From: Bacillota bacterium
GTDB taxonomy: Bacteria; Bacillota; Clostridia; Lachnospirales; Lachnospiraceae
Direction of reading: 5' to 3'
DNA length: 11,833 nt
Assembly: GCA_023416695.1 (NCBI GenBank)
Contig: JAEZGY010000012.1
Coordinates: 1-11,833, forward strand
Numbering within the stretch: the first letter of the stretch is position 1; every line of letters begins with the position of its first letter. A model generated the notes under the pieces. The model did no database searches. It saw only the letters and a list, made by a program, of their open reading frames with translations, and had not been told where the DNA came from. Of the stretch, positions 1 to 5,794 are shown piece after piece. The position numbers were made by a program, and so were the translations under genes.

Positions 1-2
1 TT

Positions 3-632
3 TGTACAGGTGCTGCAGTGGGACTAGTTGTGGGGCCTCCTATCTCTAGCTTTATGATTTACGTCGGAGATATTATTAGGTGGGCAACAGAGCAGGCACC
101 ATTTTTAATGGGAATCGTTGTTTCTGTTGTAATGGGTGTGGTATTAACTCTTCCAATCAGTTCAGCCGCCCTTGGTGTTATGTTAGGATTAAGTGGTCTT
201 GCAGCAGGTGCAGCAACTGTAGGCTGTTGTGTGAATATGGTTGGCTTTGCAGTAATTAGTTACCGCGAGAATAAAATGGGCGGCCTGATTGCTCAGGGTG
301 TAGGTACTAGTATGCTTCAGGTGCCAAACCTAATGAAGAAGCCAATTCTCTGGCTTCCAGTGGTACTGACAAGTGCCATTTTAGGGCCTGTTTCTACCAT
401 GCTACTTCATATGGAAAATAATAGTATAGGCTCTGGTATGGGAAGCGCTGGCTTAGTAGGACAGATAACGACCTATGGAAGTATGGTAGCAGAGGATGGG
501 GCAGTCCTTACCATAGTAAAAATTATTGTGATTCAATTTGTATTACCAGCAATCCTTTGTCTCATGATGTCAGAGTTCATGAGAAAAAAAGGCTGGATCA
601 AACAAGGCGATCTGAAACTGGATATTAACTAG
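3..632 (+). CDS. PTS transporter subunit IIC-like membrane protein (3' part, 5' end outside window)
   Basis: The reading frame is open from the first base of the window, so the GTG at 18 is internal and the true start lies upstream. The visible 209 residues are mostly hydrophobic, with about five or six membrane segments rich in Gly, Ala and Ser. Features include a GPPIS stretch near the start, the segment LTLPISSAALGVMLGLSG, and a cytoplasm-like KMGGLIAQGVGTSMLQVPNL loop followed by a PVVLTSAILGP helix. This pattern fits the PTS_EIIC_2 type of IIC permeases (sugar uptake coupled to phosphorylation), where members are about 340-350 residues, so roughly the N-terminal 140 residues are missing here. 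No IIA or IIB domain is visible and the substrate cannot be told. The protein ends in a basic tail (MRKKGWIKQGDLKLDIN). A strong terminator follows 8 bases after the stop, so it is the last gene of its transcript. The family call is by recognition of the sequence pattern, without a search. Confidence 0.72.
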   Translation, partial: CTGAAVGLVVGPPISSFMIYVGDIIRWATEQAPFLMGIVVSVVMGVVLTLPISSAALGVMLGLSGLAAGAATVGCCVNMVGFAVISYRENKMGGLIAQGVGTSMLQVPNLMKKPILWLPVVLTSAILGPVSTMLLHMENNSIGSGMGSAGLVGQITTYGSMVAEDGAVLTIVKIIVIQFVLPAILCLMMSEFMRKKGWIKQGDLKLDIN

Positions 633-640
633 ATTTTAAG

Positions 641-682
641 TGGTTTCTTTTAGAGGTAAGCTTCTAGAAGAAACCATTTTTT
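641..682 (+). terminator. Rho-independent terminator after the IIC-like gene
   Basis: TGGTTTCTTTTAGA (641-654) pairs with TCTAGAAGAAACCA (663-676), a 14-bp stem with a single G-T wobble and an 8-base loop. TTTTTTATT follows directly. It lies 8 bases after the transporter stop codon and isolates that gene from the CapA gene downstream. Confidence 0.9.
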
Positions 683-724
683 ATTACAATAATAGCAGCG
701 ATATGGTTACATATAAATATAGAA

Positions 725-753
725 TAGACTGAAAAAAATATATATGTTACAAT
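725..753 (+). promoter_or_regulatory. Candidate sigma-A promoter for the CapA-type gene
   Basis: TAGACT (725-730), 17-base spacer, TACAAT (748-753). The -10 is preceded by TGT, giving an extended -10 (TGn). The predicted start near 760 would leave a leader of about 45 nt before the ATG at 806. Since a terminator ends the upstream unit, a promoter is expected here. Confidence 0.5.
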
Positions 754-805
754 AATTAGGCATAACGATTTATGGATAAAATACATAGAAAGAGATGGGA
801 TAAAA

Positions 806-2107
806 ATGAAACGGTTTTTCAGTAAATTGTTTAAACCACTTCTAGTGGTTGTATGTCTCTTAACCGTTCTAACTGTGATTGCAAGCAATGGCATCAGTTC
901 TAATGAAGAAACAACTAATAAAAACCCTATTATTGTTGACCATAAGGGACAAGTAATCAAGGGGGATTCAGATAAGAACAAACCATTACCGACAGACAGT
1001 AAGGACAGCGTAAATGGAGATACCGGCAAGGAGACGCCTGTACCAACGACAACGCCCGAACCAACGACAAAACCTATATCGAAAGATACAACCAATAAGA
1101 AAGTAACTCTTATGGCCGTGGGAGATGACTTGGTACATACATCTGTAATTGAAAGCGGAAAGCAATCTAATGGAACCTATAATTACGATCATCTGTTTAC
1201 CAATATTTTAAATGATATCAAGAAGTCAGATCTTTCCGTAATCAATCAAGAAACTGTTCTTGGGGGCAAAGCGCTACGTTTTAGCGGCTATCCAAGATTT
1301 AATTCTCCTCAGGAGATCGGCGATGCTATAAGTAAAGCGGGTTTTAATATTGTTCTCCATGCGACCAATCATGCGATGGACAAGGGAGAGCAAGGAATGC
1401 AGAATTCCATAAACTATTGGAAGAAGCATAAGAATATAACCGTACTGGGTGTTAATGAGACAGAGGAAGAATACAACAACGTTAAGGTGGTAGAGTCAAA
1501 CGGAATCAAGATTGCCATGCTTAATTATACATACAGCTTAAATGGTCTACCATTACCAAGTAATCGTCCATACATGGTAAATATGTTAGACGAAGAGAAG
1601 ATTCGTAAGGACGTAGCATTAGCGAAGCAGAAAGCTGATTTTATCATTGTATTTCCACATTGGGGTACCGAGTATGTCTATGAGCCTTCTAGTTCACAAA
1701 AAAGATGGACAAAGTTATTTTTAGAAACTGGAGTGGACCTGGTAATAGGGGCACACCCTCATGTGATTGAGCCAGTGGAATGGCTAGAGGGAGAAGATGG
1801 CCATAAGATGTTAGTTTATTATTCCCTTGGCAATTACGTATCTGGCCAAGATGCATATCCAAGAATGCTTGGCGGCATGGCGAAGATTACGATTGAGAGT
1901 AAAAATGGAGAGAAGCCAACCATTACCGATGCTTCTATAACAGGACTGGTAACACAGTATGAGAAGGATTATAGTAATCTTCAGGTGTTAAAGTTATCGG
2001 ACTATACCGACCAGCTAGCAGCAAAGCATAAGATTCGCACAATGTCCGTCTCCAAGTTAAAAGCCTTAGCAAAACAGGTTTGGGGAGACTGGTATAAAGG
2101 AAACTAG
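806..2107 (+). CDS. Membrane-anchored CapA family (PGA_cap, metallophosphatase-fold) protein
   Basis: This 433-residue protein belongs to the CapA / PgsA-like family (PF09587-type, calcineurin-like fold). Family members are linked to poly-gamma-glutamate or capsule assembly, but many clostridial homologues have no known substrate. A short basic N-terminus is followed by one hydrophobic segment (about 11-27), which acts as an uncleaved signal anchor or signal peptide. A Thr/Pro/Lys/Asp-rich linker (about 31-98, including PVPTTTPEPTTKP) then places the domain outside the membrane. The domain shows the expected metal-site blocks in order: GDDLVH (106-111), NQET (147-150), ATNHAMDKG (186-194), FPHWGTEY (283-290), GAHPHVIEPVEW (315-326) and SLGNY (340-344), so it looks catalytically intact. 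The SD is weak (GAGATGGGAT, about 8 bases before the ATG). It is a monocistronic unit between two terminators, with no pgsB/pgsC neighbours, so a role in gamma-polyglutamate synthesis is not supported by context. A cell-surface hydrolase is the safer call. Confidence 0.88.
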   Translation: MKRFFSKLFKPLLVVVCLLTVLTVIASNGISSNEETTNKNPIIVDHKGQVIKGDSDKNKPLPTDSKDSVNGDTGKETPVPTTTPEPTTKPISKDTTNKKVTLMAVGDDLVHTSVIESGKQSNGTYNYDHLFTNILNDIKKSDLSVINQETVLGGKALRFSGYPRFNSPQEIGDAISKAGFNIVLHATNHAMDKGEQGMQNSINYWKKHKNITVLGVNETEEEYNNVKVVESNGIKIAMLNYTYSLNGLPLPSNRPYMVNMLDEEKIRKDVALAKQKADFIIVFPHWGTEYVYEPSSSQKRWTKLFLETGVDLVIGAHPHVIEPVEWLEGEDGHKMLVYYSLGNYVSGQDAYPRMLGGMAKITIESKNGEKPTITDASITGLVTQYEKDYSNLQVLKLSDYTDQLAAKHKIRTMSVSKLKALAKQVWGDWYKGN

Positions 2108-2132
2108 TACATATCGGAATACATACATAATT

Positions 2133-2181
2133 GGGAGCATTGTAACGTAGTTGAAACACTATTTTACAAGGCTCCTTTTTT
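2133..2181 (+). terminator. Rho-independent terminator after the CapA-type gene
   Basis: GGAGCATTGTAA (2134-2145) pairs with TTACAAGGCTCC (2164-2175) with one internal mismatch, and T6 follows (2176-2181). It lies 26 bases after the stop codon and directly upstream of the dnaX promoter. Confidence 0.85.
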
Positions 2182-2187
2182 AAATAA

Positions 2188-2216
2188 TTGCCAGATGGCC
2201 AAATATCGTTTAAAAT
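2188..2216 (+). promoter_or_regulatory. Promoter of the dnaX-ybaB-recR operon
   Basis: TTGCCA (2188-2193), 17-base spacer, TAAAAT (2211-2216): five of six matches in each hexamer with ideal spacing. It sits just after the CapA-gene terminator. The predicted start near 2223 gives a leader of about 57 nt. Confidence 0.65.
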
Positions 2217-2229
2217 AGAAAGGTAAAAT

Positions 2230-2258
2230 ATCAGAAATTCGTCAATAATAATTCTGAT
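2230..2258 (+). other. Hairpin in the dnaX 5' leader
   Basis: ATCAGAAATT (2230-2239) pairs with AATTCTGAT (2250-2258) with one bulged A and a 10-base loop. It ends 6 bases before the SD (AGAAGGAAGG, 2265-2274). It may protect the 5' end of the mRNA or tune translation; no known riboswitch or attenuator is recognised. Confidence 0.35.
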
Positions 2259-2280
2259 ACCAATAGAAGGAAGGTACATT

Positions 2281-3846
2281 ATGTCTTATACCTCGTTATA
2301 TCGTAAGTTTCGTCCCATTGGATTTGAAGATGTAAAGGGACAGGAACATATTGTAAAGACATTAACAAATCAAATAAAGGCTAATCGAGTAGGACATGCT
2401 TATTTATTTTGTGGCACGAGAGGAACTGGTAAGACGACCATTGCTAAGATCTTAGCTAGAGCTGTCAACTGCCAGCACCCAATAGACGGAAGTCCTTGTA
2501 ATGAGTGTCCAACTTGCCAAGCAATCTTAAACCAGACCTCTATGAACGTAATCGAAATCGATGCCGCCTCCAATAACGGTGTAAATAACATCCGTGACAT
2601 TATTGATGAGGTTCAATATTCGCCGACAGAGGGCAAATATAAGGTTTACATCATCGATGAGGTTCATATGCTCTCTGCAGGTGCTTTTAACGCGCTCTTA
2701 AAGACACTAGAGGAACCACCATCTTATGTAATCTTTATTTTGGCAACGACAGAAGTGCATAAGATTCCAATCACCATTTTGTCCAGGTGTCAAAGGTATG
2801 ACTTTAGACGTATCTCCATTGATACCATTACGGCTCGTTTAGAGCAGCTCATGGAAAAGGAGCAGATTCAGGTAGAGGAAAAGGCGCTTCGTTATGTGGC
2901 TAAAGCAGCGGATGGCTCCATGCGTGATGGACTCAGCTTGTTAGACCAGTGTATCGCTTTTTATTACGGAGAGACTCTCACCTATGACAAAGTGTTAGAG
3001 GTTCTTGGAGCTGTGGATACAGAAGTATTTCAGAAGTTGTTAGGTTTGTTACTAGAAGGTAACCCGGTGGAGGTTATGGAGCTAGTTGAAGAGCTTATTG
3101 TGAGAGGAAGAGATTTAGGCCAATTTGTAGTGGATTTTACTTGGTACTTAAGAAATCTAATTCTGCTTAAGAGTTCAGATTTGGCAGAGGACATGATTGA
3201 AGTATCCTCAGAAAATCTGAAAGAAATGAAAGCCATGGCGACACAGGTGGAAATGGATACGCTTATGAGGTACATCCGTATTTTCTCTGAACTGTCTAAC
3301 CAGATAAAGTATTCCACTCAAAAGAGAGTGTTAGTGGAAGTGGCTTGTATCAAGCTTTGTAAACCAGAGATGGAAACCGACTATACCTCTATCCTAGAAC
3401 GCATTCGTCAAATGGAGAAAAAGCTTGAAGAAGGCATTGTTGTGAAGCAGACTTCAGTTGCCGCGGAACCTACCGCTAAAAAGCAAGAGAAGGAAGAGCC
3501 AAAGCAGCAGATTTTACTGAGTGCACTTCCAGAGGATGTGAGACAGGTGGCAACCAACTGGAACAGCATTGTAAAGGATTTAGATGGTCTTCTACAGCAA
3601 ATGTTGAGAAATGCAGTGTTAACTGTGAATGAAGGAAATACGCTTGTTCTGGCATTTTCTGAAGATTTATGTAAGAGCTATGTAGAGAAAGATTCTTCTA
3701 TGAAAGCCATAAAGGATGCCATCGCAGAGTATATTAATAAAGAGGTTTCCATTCAGACTAAGTTCTTAGAGGGAGGCCGTGATGGGCTTAATAAAGTAGA
3801 AGACATTACAAAGCTCATTAAGACCGATAATATAGAGGTTATTTAA
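2281..3846 (+). CDS. dnaX: DNA polymerase III subunit gamma/tau (clamp loader ATPase)
   Basis: DnaX is the ATPase core of the clamp loader that opens the DnaN sliding clamp and places it on primed DNA. The N-terminus (SYTSLYRKFRPIGFEDVKGQ) is the family signature. Walker A is GTRGTGKTT (45-53). The zinc-binding cysteines of the gamma/tau module are C64, C73, C76 and C79. Walker B is IIDEVHML (124-131), sensor 1 lies in FILATTEVHKI (152-162), and the SRC arginine-finger motif is at 168-170. Domain III (collar) spans about 225-360. A charged Lys/Glu/Gln-rich linker (about 375-415) leads to a short tau-like C-terminal domain. At 521 residues it is a little shorter than Bacillus DnaX (about 563) but has all core motifs. 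The SD AGAAGGAAGG lies 6 bases before the ATG. It is the first gene of a dnaX-ybaB-recR cluster, an arrangement conserved in many Firmicutes. Confidence 0.97.
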   Translation: MSYTSLYRKFRPIGFEDVKGQEHIVKTLTNQIKANRVGHAYLFCGTRGTGKTTIAKILARAVNCQHPIDGSPCNECPTCQAILNQTSMNVIEIDAASNNGVNNIRDIIDEVQYSPTEGKYKVYIIDEVHMLSAGAFNALLKTLEEPPSYVIFILATTEVHKIPITILSRCQRYDFRRISIDTITARLEQLMEKEQIQVEEKALRYVAKAADGSMRDGLSLLDQCIAFYYGETLTYDKVLEVLGAVDTEVFQKLLGLLLEGNPVEVMELVEELIVRGRDLGQFVVDFTWYLRNLILLKSSDLAEDMIEVSSENLKEMKAMATQVEMDTLMRYIRIFSELSNQIKYSTQKRVLVEVACIKLCKPEMETDYTSILERIRQMEKKLEEGIVVKQTSVAAEPTAKKQEKEEPKQQILLSALPEDVRQVATNWNSIVKDLDGLLQQMLRNAVLTVNEGNTLVLAFSEDLCKSYVEKDSSMKAIKDAIAEYINKEVSIQTKFLEGGRDGLNKVEDITKLIKTDNIEVI

Positions 3847-3864
3847 AAAGCGTACAAACGCATA

Positions 3865-3893
3865 TTGATTAAGGTAAGAAATAAGGTTATATT
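3865..3893 (+). promoter_or_regulatory. Candidate internal promoter for ybaB-recR
   Basis: TTGATT (3865-3870), 17-base spacer, TATATT (3888-3893), lying in the 82-base gap between dnaX and ybaB. It would give ybaB-recR expression independent of dnaX. No terminator is seen after dnaX, so read-through from the upstream promoter is also expected. Confidence 0.5.
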
Positions 3894-3928
3894 AATAAAT
3901 AGTAAGTGAAATGAAGGAGGACCAACTC

Positions 3929-4279
3929 ATGGCAAAACGTGGTGGTTTCCCAGGTGGTATGCCTGGTAATATGAATAACTTAATGAAGCAAGCTCAAAGA
4001 ATGCAGAAGCAAATGGAAGAAAAGACAAAAGAGCTTGAAGAAAAGCAATGGGAGGCTACAGCTGGAGGTGGAGCAGTAACCGTACGTGTATCTGGTAAAA
4101 AAGAAGTTGTAGCGGTTAAATTAGCAGAAGAGGTTGTAGATCCTGATGATATTGAAATGTTAGAAGATTTGATTATGGCAGCAACCAACGAAGCATTACG
4201 TAAAATGGAAGAAGAAAGCAGCCAGGCAATGGGTTCCCTTACTGGTGGACTTAACTTAGGTGGAGGTTTTCCATTCTAA
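3929..4279 (+). CDS. ybaB: YbaB/EbfC family nucleoid-associated DNA-binding protein
   Basis: A 116-residue dimeric DNA-binding protein of the YbaB/EbfC family, which coats the nucleoid and is functionally linked to RecR and DnaX by conserved gene order. The N-terminus (MAKRGGFPGGMPGNMNNLMKQAQRMQKQMEE) is a Gly/Met-rich tail leading into the long amphipathic helix. The core has the family pattern EATAGGGAVTVRVSGKKEV (the central sheet), then VVDPDDIEMLEDLIMAATNEALRK and a Gly-rich tail. An in-frame ATG exists at 3911, but the perfect SD AAGGAGG (3914-3920) lies immediately after it and 8 bases before the ATG at 3929, so 3929 is the start. The stop TAA shares its last A with the recR ATG (TAATG), indicating translational coupling. 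Confidence 0.95.
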   Translation: MAKRGGFPGGMPGNMNNLMKQAQRMQKQMEEKTKELEEKQWEATAGGGAVTVRVSGKKEVVAVKLAEEVVDPDDIEMLEDLIMAATNEALRKMEEESSQAMGSLTGGLNLGGGFPF

Positions 4280-4875
4280 TGGATTACTATAGTAAACAGA
4301 TTAGTAAATTAATAGAAGAACTATCAAGACTTCCTGGAATCGGCTCCAAATCGGCACAGAGATTGGCCTTTCATATCATTAATATGCCAGAGGACCAGGT
4401 AAAGAATCTTAGCACGACCATTATTGATGCTAAGACTAATGTTAGGTACTGTAAGCAGTGTTGTACCCTAACAGATCAGGAACTATGTCCGATTTGCCGA
4501 AGTGATAAACGCAATCCAAAGGTTATTATGGTAGTAGAGAATTCTAGAGATTTAGCAGCCTACGAGAAGACAGGTAAATATGACGGCATCTATCATGTGC
4601 TTCATGGCGCCATTTCTCCGATGCTAGGCATAGGTCCCTCAGACATTCGCCTAAAGGAATTAATGTTAAGACTGCAAGGTGAAGTCGATGAAGTTATTAT
4701 CGCTACAAACTCCAGCCTTGAGGGGGAGACAACAGCGATGTACATCAGTAAGCTGATCAAACCTACCGGAATCAAAGTAAGCCGAATTGCTAGTGGCGTA
4801 CCTGTAGGAGGAGACCTTGAGTATATCGATGAAGTGACACTGCTTCGAGCACTAGAAGGCAGAGTCGAGTTATAA
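4279..4875 (+). CDS. recR: Recombination mediator protein RecR
   Basis: RecR works with RecO (and RecF) to load RecA on SSB-coated gapped DNA during recombinational repair. At 198 residues it has the normal family length. The helix-hairpin-helix region is IEELSRLPGIGSKSAQRLAF (12-31). The C4 zinc finger uses C58, C61, C70 and C73; C62 is an extra adjacent cysteine. The Toprim domain begins with KVIMVVENSRDLAAYEKTG (81-99) and contains HVLHGAISPMLGIGPSDIRL (106-125). It continues with IIATNSSLEGETTAMYIS (140-157), where the SS before LEGE replaces the more common PT-like residues. The C-terminal Walker B-like strand is RIASGVPVGGDLEYIDEVTL. The start overlaps the ybaB stop by one base, and GGTGGAGG in the ybaB tail serves as SD. 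No T-tract terminator follows; a long hairpin begins 40 bases after the stop. Confidence 0.97.
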   Translation: MDYYSKQISKLIEELSRLPGIGSKSAQRLAFHIINMPEDQVKNLSTTIIDAKTNVRYCKQCCTLTDQELCPICRSDKRNPKVIMVVENSRDLAAYEKTGKYDGIYHVLHGAISPMLGIGPSDIRLKELMLRLQGEVDEVIIATNSSLEGETTAMYISKLIKPTGIKVSRIASGVPVGGDLEYIDEVTLLRALEGRVEL

Positions 4876-4898
4876 ATATAACGCTTTAGTATTATAAT
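4870..4898 (+). promoter_or_regulatory. Promoter-like element overlapping the recR stop codon
   Basis: TTATAA (4870-4875, including the recR TAA stop), 17-base spacer, TATAAT (4893-4898). The same hexamer pair and spacing recurs before the gene at 5795. Its predicted start near 4905 lies just before the first long hairpin, so it could drive a non-coding transcript. AT-rich sequence produces such matches by chance, so support is moderate at best. Confidence 0.35.
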
Positions 4899-4914
4899 AT
4901 TTTATTCTAAAGTT

Positions 4915-5034
4915 CTAAAGTAGGACAGCAATGCTTGCATTGCGAATAAGACAATAATAGCCCAAAATGGCAATCTCTTTACGTTGACCATTTTGGGCTA
5001 TTACTGTCTTATAGCGAAGCGCGTCCTACTTTAG
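4915..5034. repeat. Long branched hairpin A (copy 1 of a two-copy structured element)
   Basis: The outer stem is CTAAAGTAGGAC (4915-4926) with GTCCTACTTTAG (5023-5034), perfect over 12 bp. Inside the left arm is a mini-hairpin GCAATG-CTTG-CATTGC. The right arm carries AGCGAAGCGC at the matching place. The inner stem is about 25 bp with one mismatch (left ATAAGACAATAATAGCCC, right GGGCTATTACTGTCTTAT), extended by AAAATGG/CCATTTT. The terminal loop contains TCTCTTT and GTTGA. The folded shape is an outer stem, a junction with one or two small side hairpins, and a long inner stem. No T-tract follows, so it is not a standard terminator. It shares layout and sequence with the element at 5262-5374. 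Confidence 0.85.
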
Positions 5035-5055
5035 GAGTTAGTATAGAACTAGCTA

Positions 5056-5214
5056 TTAATACATTCTAAGCTTCTTCCTTATCTTTGCTATTGTTCCTTC
5101 TCCTAAAGTCTTAAAATTGCTACAACATAGCCACCGTTTCGATAGTCGGCGAATAGCAATGCCAGGAAAGGCTGTATGAGCACGTTGGTCCTTAGGCTTG
5201 GTCATGGCGATCAT
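5056..5214 (-). CDS. Doubtful 52-codon ORF between the two long hairpins
   Basis: On the minus strand, an ATG at 5214 opens a frame of 52 residues ending with TAA at 5058-5056. The product is basic (many Lys and Arg), with a short aromatic-cysteine core KRWLCCSNFKTLGEG and the tail TIAKIRKKLRMY. No SD is visible before the ATG and no promoter is evident, so it may be non-coding. It fills most of the space between hairpins A and B. No function can be assigned and it is not recognised as a known family. It is listed because the frame stays open across a stretch that otherwise holds no gene, and because it could be a small repeated ORF or a remnant of a longer one. Confidence 0.15.
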   Translation of the reverse strand: MIAMTKPKDQRAHTAFPGIAIRRLSKRWLCCSNFKTLGEGTIAKIRKKLRMY

Positions 5215-5261
5215 AGTGTAAATAGCTTTAAAAATTACTACCCAAAAACTGCATGGTCCAA

Positions 5262-5374
5262 GCGTAGGACTGCAATGCTTGCATTGCAGAATAAGGCGAT
5301 AAGGGCCAAAATGGCAACATCTCTTTGTTGACTATTTTGGGGCCTATCGCCTTATAGCGAAGCGCGTCCTACGC
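5262..5374. repeat. Long branched hairpin B (copy 2 of the two-copy structured element)
   Basis: The outer stem is GCGTAGGAC (5262-5270) with GTCCTACGC (5366-5374). The left arm repeats the mini-hairpin GCAATGCTTGCATTGC exactly as in hairpin A. The right arm repeats TTATAGCGAAGCGCGTCCTA exactly. The inner stem is ATAAGGCGATA on the left with TATCGCCTTAT on the right, extended by a CCAAAAT/ATTTTGG section with a few mismatches between. The loop again has TCTCTTT then GTTGA. Relative to copy A, paired positions have changed together (AGACA/TGTCT in A, AGGCG/CGCCT in B; outer AAG/CTT in A, GCG/CGC in B). Both folds are therefore preserved despite the sequence change. Confidence 0.85.
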
Positions 5375-5383
5375 ACAGGACAT

Positions 5384-5406
5384 CCCCATCCCCACCCCTA
5401 TCACCC
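5384..5406 (-). other. Potential G-quadruplex (minus strand) / C-rich tract
   Basis: The plus strand has four C-runs in 23 bases: 5384-5387, 5390-5393, 5395-5398 and 5404-5406. The complementary strand therefore has four runs of at least three G with loops of 1 to 5 bases, which meets the usual G-quadruplex pattern. Further C-runs lie at 5443-5445 and 5447-5451. The composition is odd for such an AT-rich chromosome. Otherwise 5375-5537 holds no gene or motif that I recognise. Confidence 0.4.
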
Positions 5407-5537
5407 ATGTCTTTATTTCACTGTAGTTTTTACGCCCATTAACCCACCCCCTCGCCATCAAGCCTTACGTACCATTACGATGCTCATTCATGCGAAAGCT
5501 TGCCTTTCATGGAATCTGCTAGAGCCGACTACATAGC

Positions 5538-5585
5538 AAAAAGGGACTGTCGTAATTAGAAAACCTAATTCGACAGCCCCTTTTT
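5538..5585. terminator. Strong bidirectional Rho-independent terminator
   Basis: The left arm AAAAAGGGACTGTCGTAATTAG (5538-5559, given here as AAAAAGGG-ACTGTCG-TAATTAG) pairs with the right arm 5565-5585 (CTAATTCGACAG, then CCCCTTTTT). There is one mismatch and one bulged T, and the loop is A-rich. T5 follows on the plus strand and the A5 at the left gives a T-tract on the minus strand. No recognised gene ends near it on either strand (recR stops about 660 bases upstream), which suggests that an untranslated RNA ends here. Confidence 0.85.
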
Positions 5586-5682
5586 GATTAATGAGAGGGG
5601 GGTATTTCAAATGTATAATAACTCTTGCAATTATTAGTATAGAAGGAATTTGTGTTCAACCTATGACCAACTTATGAATTTC

Positions 5683-5711
5683 TTATAAAGTTTATGAACT
5701 AATTGTATAAT
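5683..5711 (+). promoter_or_regulatory. Promoter of the coiled-coil membrane protein gene
   Basis: TTATAA (5683-5688), 17-base spacer, perfect TATAAT (5706-5711). The predicted start near 5718 gives a leader of about 77 nt before the ATG at 5795. The upstream stretch contains three related copies of TTATGA/TTATAA (5672-5697), which may be chance in AT-rich DNA or a site for a regulator. A second TATAAT at 5614-5619 has no good -35. Confidence 0.55.
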
Positions 5712-5794
5712 ACCTGTAACTTTGATAAAATTAAAGTATATGTAACGTGTATGGCATACCGATATCTATATGGCCAGATGAAAGGGAGAACGAT

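Noticed and set aside
664..1192. Minus-strand ORFs opposite the CapA-type gene
   Set aside because: They mirror the Thr/Pro linker and signal-anchor coding sequence, have no SD or promoter, and overlap a clear gene and terminator.
2182..2280. Small SRP RNA (scr/ffs) expected upstream of dnaX in some Firmicutes
   Set aside because: The gap holds only a promoter and a short leader hairpin; the conserved SRP RNA apical loop motif is not present.
3412..3485. Possible programmed -1 frameshift in dnaX, as in E. coli (AAAAAG runs at GAG AAA AAG and GCT AAA AAG)
   Set aside because: Neither run has the full A-AAA-AAG slippery heptamer, and no strong downstream hairpin or early stop in the -1 frame is evident. 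Firmicute dnaX genes are not generally known to frameshift.
3911..3928. Upstream in-frame ATG extending ybaB by six codons
   Set aside because: The perfect SD AAGGAGG lies inside this extension and 8 bases before the ATG at 3929, and family proteins begin with MAKRG/MARG-like residues.
5592..5637. Eight-codon ORF at 5611 preceded by a G-run (GAGAGGGGGG)
   Set aside because: Too short to support as a gene, and the G-run matches the SD consensus poorly. It could be a leader peptide, but nothing downstream fits an attenuator.
4870..5746. CRISPR array, tRNA or retron-type RNA in the long gene-free stretch
   Set aside because: There are no regularly spaced direct repeats, no tRNA cloverleaf with a conserved T-loop, and no reverse transcriptase gene nearby. 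The two hairpins are long inverted repeats present twice, not an array.
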